From Entrophospora sp. SA101 (lineage: Eukaryota > Glomeromycota > Glomeromycetes > Entrophosporales > Entrophosporaceae): a stretch of 19,302 nt of DNA. Numbering within the stretch: the first letter of the stretch is position 1; each line of letters opens with the position of its first letter. The stretch is taken from positions 1,031 through 20,332 of the forward strand of contig CAUDNR010004371.1 in the NCBI GenBank assembly GCA_958430865.1, in the 5' to 3' direction. Position numbers and translations under genes: made by a program. Below, piece by piece: positions 8,976-18,581 of the stretch. The notes beneath the pieces were generated by a model. It was not told the origin of the DNA, made no database searches, and saw only the letters and a list, made by a program, of their open reading frames with translations.

Positions 8976-9056
8976 TGATGATGATAATGATGATGATAAT
9001 GATGATGATAATGATGATGATAATGATTATGGTAATGATTATGGTAATGATTATGT
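8976..9056. repeat. 12-bp minisatellite (GATGATGATAAT then GATTATGGTAAT)
   Basis: About four units of GATGATGATAAT pass into two to three units of GATTATGGTAAT. The shift to a variant unit within one array suggests stepwise expansion. In one frame it would read DDDN/DYGN repeats, but stops upstream leave no start for such a product. It lies about 300 bp upstream of the WD40 start codon. Confidence 0.75.
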
Positions 9057-9357
9057 TATGATGATTAATACATGAAGTTAAGAAAACTACAACGTTATTT
9101 GTACATGTTAAATGTTAATCATCTAGCTCTCTGATCCCTTAATCTGTTCTAATTAAATATATTTCTTAAAAATAAACAAGACTTGTCTTTTATCAATAAT
9201 TCCAAGTTCTTTTAAGTGAACGAATGGTTTTGAATTTAGAATTAAAGAAATATTACAATTTAGAAAAAATTTCCGTGAGTTAATTATTTTATTGGTTTAT
9301 ACCCATGTGATTAGTGTAACAATATTTTATCTAAAAAATTTTCCCTTAATCCTAAAG

Positions 9358-10819
9358 ATGAATTTTTCAGAAATTAATATTAGCGTATCAGAAGGATTAA
9401 TACCTAAAGCAATCCGTAAAGAATCATTGTATTTTAGCGACAGTAATATTAGTGGTGGTGATGATGATGAACAAAAGCCACCATATATTTTTGATATAGT
9501 GGCAACTAGTTCATATTGTATAGTATCAGGATCAAATAATGAACTCAGATATTATAATTACAGACAAAGCTCAATCACTCTCGCAGAAAAATGTTCATTT
9601 CATTCGGATATTATCACAAAAATAAAATTGCATGATGATCAATTATTCTTTTCTAGTTCGAAAGATGGTACAGTTGCACTATGGGATTTGAGATTATCAC
9701 ATCAAAGACCTGCTCAAATGCTCCAAGGTAATTTATGATTTATTTATATGTGCATGATTACAAATGTAATAAATTAATAAAAATATATTTTTAATTTAAA
9801 GCAACAAAAAAAGAACCATTATTATCTTTTGATTTAAACATTACTGGCAAAGTAGTAGCTGCTGGTACTGAACTATCGAGTGGAGGAGATGTTAAAATAT
9901 TATTTTGGTATTTATCACAAGTAATTTTCTTTTTTTTAATTACTTTTTATTAAAAATTTAAATTTATTTACAGGGATTTGAGAAGTTCTAACAAAGTTAG
10001 TGCAGAATTTACTGAATCACATAGTGATGATATAACACAAATACAATTTCATCCAACAAGCCCATCTAAACTATTATCTGGATCAGTTGATGGTCTAATT
10101 TGTAATTTTGATTTGAAGAGTTTTGATGAAGATGAAGAGTTAATTAGTGTAATAAATTCTTGCTCATCAATCAATAAAGCTGGATATTTTGGAATTAAAG
10201 GAGAAAATATCTATTGTCTAACTCATAATGAAACATTCAGTCTATGGAATTTCTCTGAAGTATGCATACTATTATTAATTTGAATATGTTATGAATAATC
10301 TATATTTTCAATTAACTTCTTTTCTTCTAAAATGTTTTGCTATTTAGGGAGAATTAATATCAAATATGGGAGACATTAGAACAGACCCTAATCAAAATGT
10401 TGTTGAAATTAATTATGGAATTGATTGTCAATTTGATTTGTCTACTAATAGGCTATATCTTTTATGCGGATCAAACAAGTAATCATATTAATATTATTCA
10501 GAAGATTGATTATTCAGTCACTAACAAATTCTTTATTTTATATGAATATTAATAATATTATAGTGGAGATATTAGTATTTTAAACGTAAATTTAAATGAA
10601 TTACAATTATGTCAGAAATTAAATGGTGGACATGATGAAATTGTTAGAAGTGTTTATTGGGACCCGAGGGTAATAATAATGAATGATAGCATTCATATAA
10701 ATTATAAATTATTGTAATATAAAAAACGAATCTATTAATGAAAATCAATTTATATTTAGACAAACATCTTTATTTCTGGTGGTGAAGATTCAAAATTGTG
10801 TTTATGGAGTTCGTCTTAA
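9358..10819 (+). CDS. WDR89: WD40-repeat protein, WDR89-like
   Basis: Six exons: 9358-9727, 9802-9907, 9974-10259, 10348-10478, 10564-10669 and 10760-10819. All introns are GT-AG and all joins are in phase, giving 352 residues ending at TAA 10817-10819. The start is taken at ATG 9358 (MNFSEINISVSEG). WD signatures are visible as DGTVALWDLR (W at about residue 109), GGDVKILFWDLR (W at about 159, created by the exon 2/3 join), SGSVDGLICNFDLK (about 195-207), ETFSLWNF (about 250) and SGGEDSKLCLW (W at about 349). The spacing fits a single six- or seven-bladed propeller, near the roughly 390 residues of animal WDR89. The closing GGED.kL.LW at the extreme C-terminus is characteristic of WDR89-type proteins. 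WD40 identity is secure; the WDR89 orthology is from pattern recognition. Its function in fungi is not established, and a scaffold role is inferred from the fold. Confidence 0.85.
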
Positions 10820-10905
10820 ATGCACTTATTTAATATTATTATTCATATTCAAAAGTAAAATTTATTCTGATACGTAAAAAGCTTATGATTCTTCACAGTG
10901 TGTGA

Positions 10906-10915
10906 ATGACGTCAT
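10906..10915. promoter_or_regulatory. Perfect CRE/M26-type palindrome ATGACGTCAT upstream of ZIP4
   Basis: A 10-bp palindrome containing TGACGTCA, the binding site of ATF/CREB bZIP factors, lies 82 bp before the ZIP4 ATG in the roughly 180-bp gap after the WD40 gene. In fission yeast, ATGACGTCAT binds Atf1-Pcr1, which acts on stress and sexual-development promoters and on the ade6-M26 recombination hotspot. Occupancy here is inference. Confidence 0.5.
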
Positions 10916-10997
10916 AATCGCGTATTTAAATTATAGCTTATATTCTCCAATGATAAATATACCAACAAACAATAAAATAATTATATTAAAAAAAAAA

Positions 10998-13900
10998 ATG
11001 TCTTTTAAATTAAATGATATTGATGATAATAATAATAATAATAACAATAACATTCGTTCTTCTTTCTCAAATTTCAAATTTTCTCCAACTTCCTCAATCG
11101 ACTCTTTGGAGACAATGCATTCTTCCAAAATTAAAGACGATAAAAACATGAGCGAATCTGATCGTTCTAAAGAAAATGTGCCAAGGTTGAAAAAACATCT
11201 TGATGTTATAACAGGTTAACTAACACTTGATTTACTATCAATAATCATCATTATTTATTTACATAGACACTCGTATTTTATTACTGTTGTAATTATTTTG
11301 ATTATCTTGATTAAAGCTTTTGTTAAAGATGTTCACGATAAATTAAATAAGAATCCAATTGATAATAAAAAAGATATTGAAGATTCATTACAAGAAATAA
11401 TTAGTAATGTCGATAAATTTCAAAATTTACAACAATTAACGAAAATTTATGATTTTGCAGATGAAATTGATGAACACGGTCAGAAGAATAATTGCTACAA
11501 CTAATAAAATATTATTAAATTGTTTAGAGAACGTGTTTTTTTATTTTAAATAATTTATAATTTCTAGGCGTCAATTTCTGGAATGCATCAATTACTCTGA
11601 AAACAGCAAATGCTTCGAGCGAAAAAAAAATTGATAATGAAATAATTGCTATGGGTAATAATTTGAAAGCAATCACACTTGTATGTATTCGAGATTAATA
11701 TCGCTTATTTTTTTTTTTTTTTTTTGTAGTTAGGCAAGTTGGATTTGTTATGATCCAAGCAGGCGCAATCTCGATTAGCGAATTGAAAAGTATGTATAAT
11801 TTATTTGATTACATTTACTTGCAAATGTATTAAGATTCGATTTTTTTAATCATTCATTTTAGATAAAATAAAATTATTGACACTTGCATCAAAAGTTGGT
11901 AAAGCATGGTTAGGTGAGAATCATTATTTTCAAAAAGTTAAAAATATTTTTTTATAAGATAATTATATATTTCATATCTAAATATATAATTAATATAGAT
12001 TGTGGAAGAAGTGACAAAGCTGATGAAGTATTAAGATCTGCGAATTTGGTAAATTTGCTTATTATTTTTCTTTTTACAAAGGAAAGAAAGGAAAGGTTGA
12101 CAGATTAATTTATGCAGATTGAAGATTCGATTTTATCTTTACAAGAAAAAACCGCAAAGGATCAAAATTCAAAAGCTGCAGCTTTGGTTATTTATTACGC
12201 TTATCGTGTTGAGGCGGTGATATATGTTTTCCTTAATCGTTGTCAGTATAGTATTTAAGTAGTAATTAAAAATTATGACTTAAACGAAATTTGTTTTTTT
12301 ACATTTAGGCTTGGAAATTGTCGAATACTCATATTGCAAATTTAATGTTACAAAATGCGATAGATATGAAATATTTGAATAACGTTACAGAAAATGAGGT
12401 AATTTTATAAAAAAAATTTCAAATATTTAAATAATTACCATCATTCTTACTACTTTTTTTTTAGATTATTGTTTTATGTCAAGTGTGTTTTACGATTGGA
12501 CATCAAGCATCACGCGAAGGAAAGATTAACGATGCGATAAAATGGTTGAGACAATGTCACGAATTGATTTCTGATAGAATTTCCATATCAAACTCGCATA
12601 AATCAAAATTATTAGCAAGTATCATTAGTTCATTAAGTCATTAATCAATTATGATTTAGAAAAGTTGCCATTTAACAAGATAATAATAATAATAATTTAA
12701 TTATAGAGCAACACATTAAATATTTTAGGTACGTTTTTATCAACATTATATTGATTTTGTAAAATTCGATAAATCCATTTAATTGTTTTTTTCAATTCAT
12801 GTATAGCTACTTGTTATTTAAAAAATAGCGAATATGATGAATCTAATTTGGAATTGGCAGAAAACTCTTTAAATCTTTGTTTAGAGGTATGATAATTTTT
12901 ATAACAATCAATAATTAATATATAGGCAATATTATTTATTATTTATCAACAGGAATTTCCAGGAAATGTTATGGCAACATCAATAAAACTTAAATTGATA
13001 AAAAAAAAAAATCTTTGTTCTAATATATTCGAAGAAGGTTTGCCACCTCACAATTAATTGCATCATGATAATGATAATGATTTTTGATTAAATTTTTTCC
13101 ATCAATTAGCTTATTTTCAATTAATGAAAGCTGCAAAGATTACAATTGACGATTTGAAATTGTGAGTGGGTATCCGTCTTCCTATAAGCAACCAAATATT
13201 AAATAATTAAATGAATTATATAAATTTATTTTATAGATTGTTGAATGATGCTTATTTTGTTAGCGAATTCGAGTAAGAAAAAAGAATGTTTTATTTAATA
13301 AATTATTTTAAAATTTGTATTAATTTTTCACTTATTTAAAAAAAAAGTACAATGATGGCACTTAGAGGTATGGATATACTAATTGAAGAACGACTTTCCG
13401 ATTTGCGAAATATTCGGTACATCGAAAAGGCTATTATTACAAAGTTTCATATTATTGGAAACATCTATAATTTCGAGAAATTGGAGATGGAAGATGACAT
13501 TATTCGAAGTGCCGAAATCACACTTGGATGTACGTTTTCTTTCACTTGAATTTTTTAAGTTGTGATTTTTTAAGTTGTGACTAAATTGCTGCCTTTATTC
13601 ATTTTGAAGTTGAACAGCGACATGGAATAGTACTCGGTCATAAAGTCAAAACTGCGTGTCAATTGGTATTACATTTATTAGTTTTTTTATATATATAGCA
13701 TTTTTTTCTATATATATATATTTAATTAATAAATATTAGATTCTTTGGCAAAATGGCGACCGAAATTACGCAGTGAGTGAGCTTTCTTTCTCTATACCTC
13801 TCTGGTTTTTTTGAATTTCAAAAAATTCATCGACTATTTTGAGAATTTCTAATTCTTCAAAAAAAAAAAAAAATAGAATCAAAAATATGAGCCTGCAAAA

Positions 13901-15887
13901 AAATGGTTTACAATCGCGTATAAATGGCTGGCAGATAATGAATTAAATAATCGAAATGCTGCAATATTACAAAGGTAATAACAATGACAATAATAATAAG
14001 TAAAAATTTACATTTATCTATTGTTTTTTGATTATTATTATCACAGAAAACTTGCGATCTGTTATCTTGAAGAACAAGCATTTGCCGACGCTACAGAAGC
14101 AGTTCATAAAGCACAAACACACGAAAAAAATTCCGCGGCAAATTTTTATATATTGTATCATATCTCTATGGAAAAAAGCCAATTTGATCAAGGTGACAAA
14201 CAATTCAATAGTCTTGATTTTGTCATTATCTTAACGTCGTACGCTAAAGATTTGCTTTACCGATAATGATCAATTAGCAATTCAATATTTACATGACATG
14301 TGTAAAGGTGATGGCTTTCAAGGAAATATGTTGGCAATGGTGGCGAATAATTCATATCAAAAAAGTAATAAAGATGTTTTGGCTGAAGCATTGAAAGAAA
14401 TCCTGATCAAGTACCAGAATGGTGAAGATGTTGCTAATACCGATATATTCATTCTTCTAAGGTATAATCAATCATATTTTGCGATGATATATATATGTGT
14501 GCTTGTTTGTTGTAAAGAATTTTATGATTAGTAATCGATTATTATTGTTTGTTAGGTGTTTGATAAGAATGACATTGAATTCTTTGTCCAATACTGATGC
14601 CGAAAGGTTTTGTTGAACGTTAATTTGTTTATTTGCATTTATTATCGACATTTGCGAATTTTCCAATCGATTAATAATATTGATTTTTTAGTTCACTTAA
14701 AGAGTCCATTTGTGGATATTTTGAAATAGGTAATAAAATTTTAGTTGCTTTTGAACATTTTATCAACTTTAATAAAAGCACAATAATAAAACTGTTTACA
14801 TTAGCGCTAAATATATTAAGACCCAAAGAAGATTTCGATAGTATAAATAGCGGTAATATTAAAAAAAGAAATCAAACGGAAAAAAATAAATTGTTAAAAG
14901 ATCTCGAATGGCTTTATAAAACCGGTAAACAAAGAGAATATACAAAGTAAACTTTTTCAATATATTTACAAATTTCTTGATTATTTTAAAAAAGCTTGGA
15001 ATATAGGATTAGAATTTTGTCAAAAATCAGAAATTGGTAGTGATTTATATGCCATTAGATTATTTAATGTTTCGCACAGTGTTAGTATAATAGTAATGAA
15101 TACTCTATTATTATTTGATGGCAAGATAAAATGACAATTACACCCCTCTACTCTTTCTCCCTCATCCTCTCCATTTTTTCTCTTTCCCTTGATAAATAGT
15201 TTCTTTGTGAATATCCAGAAGAAACATCAGAGATTGCAAATGGAAAAAGACTATGTATCTTTACATCTTTATGTGGACAGTTATTTCTTTCAAGGAATGA
15301 AAAATACATATCAAAAAAGGTACAATAGCTATATTATTAACGTATTGGTTTTACGAATTATGACCAATCAATAATATTATCAATTACTAATAAAAACAGA
15401 AAGAATTATTGGAGCAAACAATTTTAAATATTGATAAATACAAAAAACTTAAAAAAGTCCTGGGTAAAAGAAAAAGAACAATTGATGATGATGACGATGA
15501 AGATGACAATAAGGATAACAATAACAATCAAAATAGCAGGAATAACAAAGAACCATTAGCACAAAATGATATGGTAATCATTACATTATTTGAATTTGAA
15601 GCTAAAGTTAAATTGGGCCAATGGGATGAATTAATGAAAATATTAGATGTATGTATGCGCGTGTGTTTATTTCAATTATTGATTAAATATTAAAGCAAAT
15701 GAAAAAAACGTGTTTTTGATTTTTAATAACATATTATTGAACAGTCAGTAGAAGCTTATGATTTTGAAGTGCCGTCAAGAATATTTGAAAGAATGGCAGA
15801 GCTATTGATAATTGAGAGCGAATGTCCCAGTTCAGGTAAGTAAAAATATTTCATTGGAAACTGGACTAATAAATAATAATAACAATA

Positions 15888-15930
<43 letters not shown>

Positions 15931-16661
15931 GGATTGGAAAAGTAATATTTACGACTTTACAGGTTGGTTTGTTATTTTTATTGTTTAATATTCCAACTTA
16001 TAATCAATAAGCCCCACTATAAATAAGTAATGCTTTTTATAGGTTTTGTTGGATTCCTTTTTGAAACATGAACAGATTGATATTGTACAATTCTCGAGAT
16101 GGTTTAGAGTATTAATTATTACGGCATTGGCTAAAAAAAAGCAAGAATCACTGCAATATTTTCAACAAGCTTTAGATATAATAAATCAAGGCAATTCAAA
16201 GGTACATCTGTCATGTGAATGATATTTTTTTTTGCGAAACAACATTTTAGTTTACTATTCTTATCATTTAGTATCCCGAAGAAGAGATTCAATGGTTAAT
16301 GGTTAGCGCATGGAATTGTGGAATTGATTATTATTCGTATGATATTTGTTAAAATTCTTGACGGTTATATTTTTTAATTTTTTATTTGTAATCTAAAAAT
16401 AATCGCGAAATTTTTTCTTTTGTAAAAAAAAAACAGTGCTAATGATTTTTCAAATGCAAAAAATTGGTGCGAAATGGCAATTGCATTTTGTAAATTCCTT
16501 GGGAATGGATTATTATACGAGGAAGAGGTTATTAGGATTAATTTTCAATTATTTAAATAAAAATAATACAATATAAAAAAGGGTTATTAATTTTTCTATT
16601 AAATTTTTTTTCAAAGATGCGAAAATCTTACGTTGAAATAATTAAAAATTGTGATTCGTAA
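10998..16661 (+). CDS. ZIP4: SPO22/ZIP4 (TEX11) family meiotic crossover protein, 32 exons
   Basis: Exons: 10998-11214, 11317-11478, 11568-11684, 11730-11789, 11863-11913, 11999-12048, 12118-12216, 12309-12398, 12465-12614, 12708-12729, 12807-12886, 12953-13037, 13110-13161, 13237-13272, 13348-13529, 13610-13665, 13740-13772, 13877-13974, 14047-14192, 14278-14461, 14556-14606, 14692-14729, 14805-14924, 14995-15080, 15200-15319, 15400-15648, 15745-15835, 15943-15962, 16043-16201, 16272-16336, 16437-16527, 16617-16661. Total 3,105 nt, 1,034 residues, frame open throughout. Family signs include FWNASITLK near the N-terminus, LNILATCYLKNSEYD (about 337-351), DLEWLYKTAWNIGLEFC, FSRWFRVLIITALA and YPEEEIQWLMVSAWNCGIDYY (969-989). 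These are helical TPR-like repeats; length compares with about 975 (yeast) and 940 (human TEX11). A poly-Asn N-terminal tail and a KRKR-poly-Asp insert (about 818-831) look disordered. Known relatives scaffold the ZMM Zip2-Spo16-Zip4 complex promoting class I crossovers on meiotic chromosomes. The exon 3/4 join is the least certain. Confidence 0.85.
12615..12707 (+). other. GC-AG intron in ZIP4
   Basis: The exon 9 donor reads TTA|GCAAGT, the strong consensus of the minor GC-AG intron class. The acceptor is TTATAG before 12708. Only this donor keeps the frame into SNTLNILATCYL. The nearby GT four bases on (12619) gives a phase that breaks the conserved segment. Confidence 0.7.
15943..15962 (+). 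other. 20-nt microexon 28 of ZIP4
   Basis: An AG at 15941-15942 and a GT at 15963 bound 20 nt encoding (V)IFTTLQ. Skipping it would put the next exon, VLLDSFLKHEQ, out of frame with exon 27. Including it restores phase and gives the helix expected before the conserved RWFR motif. Confidence 0.6.
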
Positions 16662-16755
16662 TAAAAAAAAGCCTTGCGTATATATACAGTATTTATTATT
16701 ACAACAAATTAGTTATAACAAATAAATTTAAAAATATTAAAACTTTATATTTTAA

Positions 16756-17222
16756 TCATTGATTTAAATCTTTTATATTGTTTGGGTATAACCACTTGAG
16801 ATGCTTTTTAATTTTCAAATCCTAAAAAAAAAAAATAGCAAAAAAGTATATACATATGTCTCCATTCCCCATGTTAGTGATGTGAACCAGCTAAACTGGC
16901 TAAAAAAAATTTCTTTTAACATTCATTTTTACGTCCAGAATTTTAGTGCAGAGTTCAATGGCATAGACACTTAGTTGGGTGGGTCCATCTGCATTACTTA
17001 GAATGACAAAAAATAATACAATACTCGCAGTAGAATAAAAGTAACAGTTGGAGTTCTGGATTATTAGTAAGTTTAATTCGAACATTATTTAAAAAGAGTT
17101 AATCCATAATGATCAAAGAAAGAAAAATATTTTTACGTTTAAATAATGCAAGTTCTTGCAATTCTCCAACTTGCCAAATATAAAGAACTCATTTTCTCCC
17201 TCCAAACACAACATTTGTACTG
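16756..17222 (-). CDS. Possible 3' exons of an unidentified convergent gene
   Basis: Exon 16821-16756 has a poly-T AG acceptor and encodes DLKIKKHLKWLYPNNIKDLN plus one Gln, then TGA. An upstream exon 16988-16933 (GPTQLSVYAIELCTKILD, AG acceptor and GTAAAA donor) joins it in phase 0 through a 111-nt intron. Further up, a coding-like stretch at about 17222-17137 reads MLCLEGENEFFIFGKLENC. The connection between that stretch and 16988 was not resolved, since no donor and acceptor pair in the right phase was seen. If real, the gene is convergent with ZIP4, with stops 95 bp apart. No family was recognised. Confidence 0.3.
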
Positions 17223-17261
17223 CAACCTTTAGACCATGGCATTATTTTATAGCTTGAAGGT

Positions 17262-17296
17262 AGTAGATACATAATCTTTAAGATTATGTATCTACT
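17262..17296. repeat. 35-bp perfect palindrome (17-bp arms, 1-nt centre)
   Basis: AGTAGATACATAATCTT (17262-17278), a single T, then AAGATTATGTATCTACT (17280-17296). The arms are exactly complementary over 17 bp. The right-arm sequence recurs as tandem units immediately downstream. Confidence 0.9.
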
Positions 17297-17300
17297 TAGC

Positions 17301-17372
17301 CAGGCTATATATCTACTACGACTAGATTATGTATCTACTATGACTAGATTATGTATCTACTAGGTAGATATA
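17301..17372. repeat. 22-bp tandem repeat GACTAGATTATGTATCTACTA
   Basis: Two identical 21-bp units at 17320-17340 and 17342-17362, preceded by a diverged unit (CTATATATCTACTAC, about 17305-17319) and followed by a partial one (GGTAGATATA). The ATTATGTATCTACT core is the same as in the adjacent palindrome, so array and palindrome share an origin. Confidence 0.8.
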
Positions 17373-17725
17373 ACTATGGCTATGATCCTGGTATGCGTGT
17401 GTTGGCACTCTTTCTTTTATTCGAAGTCATGTACATTGTTGTAGTTGCTGGCTTTTGATTGGTTCCCAAATGGTTTCCTTGCCCAAGGCTGAGGCATAAC
17501 ATGCTGATTGTGAGGGCTATGCCCGAACTGGATGCAAAGTATCCTGGTTTGCAAATCCGCAATGATGTAATTATTAATAAATTAGACTATTTTGTAACCA
17601 AATGGCGTATTGAATGAGTAGTCGAATAAATTGCCACAAAAACGTATAAATAGAACCTCTATCCTCCACTTTGGGCCAAAAAATTGATTCGTGAAAAAAA
17701 ATACATATCTCTTATACCACATCTC
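17373..17725. other. No supported gene
   Basis: Mixed-composition, GC-richer sequence (about 17380-17560) with a 60-residue minus-strand open frame that has no recognisable features. It lies between two repeat arrays and is likely transposon or repeat derived. Confidence 0.3.
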
Positions 17726-17787
17726 TTATATCGCTATAAACAATGCATTTTCTAGGCGAACTGCCAGCTTTTTTAATTGTGGGAGGT

Positions 17788-17985
17788 GAGGCATGAAATG
17801 CCGAATTGGCAATCCGTATTTTGGCTTTATATGTTGCATTCGAATTCGAGGATGAGGCACAAAGTGCCGAAATAGCAATCTATATTTTGCCTTGCGCAAC
17901 GTTTTTGATTTCCGGATTTGAGGCACATAGTGCAGAATTTCATTTATTTGGTAGAACGCAAAAGCAAAATTTTTCTTACTTTTCC
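17788..17985. repeat. 66-bp tandem repeat, about 2.5 copies, with covarying hairpins
   Basis: Units begin GAGGCA at 17788, 17854 and 17920, exactly 66 bp apart. Each starts with a short hairpin: GGCAT-GAA-ATGCC, GGCAC-AAA-GTGCC, GGCAC-ATA-GTGCA. The unit is a multiple of three, so a minus-strand frame at 18016-17726 stays open and would encode 22-residue repeats beginning H(F/Y)(V/M)P. A plus-strand frame is also open. Whether any protein is made is unknown. Confidence 0.75.
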
Positions 17986-18074
17986 TATATATAATTCTAC
18001 CTTTGCGTCCTACCAAAAGTTTGCTAAAGTTTGCTATGTTTTGGATCTCTAGAAACCTTTCTCGCGTAGTCGAT

Positions 18075-18230
18075 ACTTTTGGGTACTACCGATTCGAAAG
18101 AAAATTGGGTCATACTTTGGTGTATTACTAGATCGAAAAATTTATTGCTTTTGCGTACTACTGATTCAAAAAATTTATTCTTACTTTTGCGTACTACCGA
18201 AAAAATCGAAAAATTTCGTGCTTTTGCGCC
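18075..18230. repeat. Degenerate tandem repeat of about 34-39 bp (CTTTTGCGTACTACCGATTC)
   Basis: Units start near 18075, 18114, 18148, 18183 and 18221 (partial). Each has CTTTTGCGTACTACcGATTC-like sequence followed by AAAAATTTATT. It is non-coding and adjacent to, but unrelated in sequence to, the 66-bp array. Confidence 0.7.
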
Positions 18231-18378
18231 ATAATTCCATCACACGAATTTTTATTTAAAGTTTTGAATTTTCTATGTAATTTATACCTCTTTGTTTCAC
18301 TCACCTACCTAGTTATAAAGTGTCTATAACGTGCATTCGTATAATCCACTTCTGCTTCCGGATACGATCGCAACCCTC

Positions 18379-18579
18379 TCACAAGAGGAGGATGACGCTT
18401 CTCTTGAAACGATCTTGCTTTTCTATATAAGTTTTCCAGTCCTTCCCAACCTCCTGTATTAAGAGTTTATTGATAGCTTTAGTAGCATGAATATTACAGT
18501 CTGCTTCCTCAATATTTTGCGTTATAATTTTATCAATAGCTTGAGTTAGCTTGCTCTTGCGATCTTGCATTGTTGTCAT
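18379..18579 (-). CDS. Small uncharacterised protein, 66 residues
   Basis: ATG at 18579, single exon, charged and helical (starts MTTMQDRKSKLTQAIDK, ends FKRSVILLL). There is no signal peptide and no recognised domain. Composition is more balanced than the surrounding AT-rich DNA, which favours real or recently real coding sequence. The 115-bp block upstream (18582-18696) is duplicated before the next small ORF. It may be a fragment of a larger transposon-borne gene. No function is assigned. Confidence 0.35.
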   Translation of the reverse strand: MTTMQDRKSKLTQAIDKIITQNIEEADCNIHATKAINKLLIQEVGKDWKTYIEKQDRFKRSVILLL

Positions 18580-18581
18580 TT

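Noticed and set aside
14250..14277. Using the AG at 14248-14249 as the ZIP4 exon 20 acceptor
   Set aside because: It leads to an immediate TAA with the phase left by exon 19. The acceptor at 14276-14277 keeps phase and gives a smooth helical repeat (QFDQ-AIQYLHD).
16854..16898. Exon encoding QFSWFTSLTWGMETY before the 16821 exon
   Set aside because: It would need a 32-nt intron, too short for this genome's splicing pattern.
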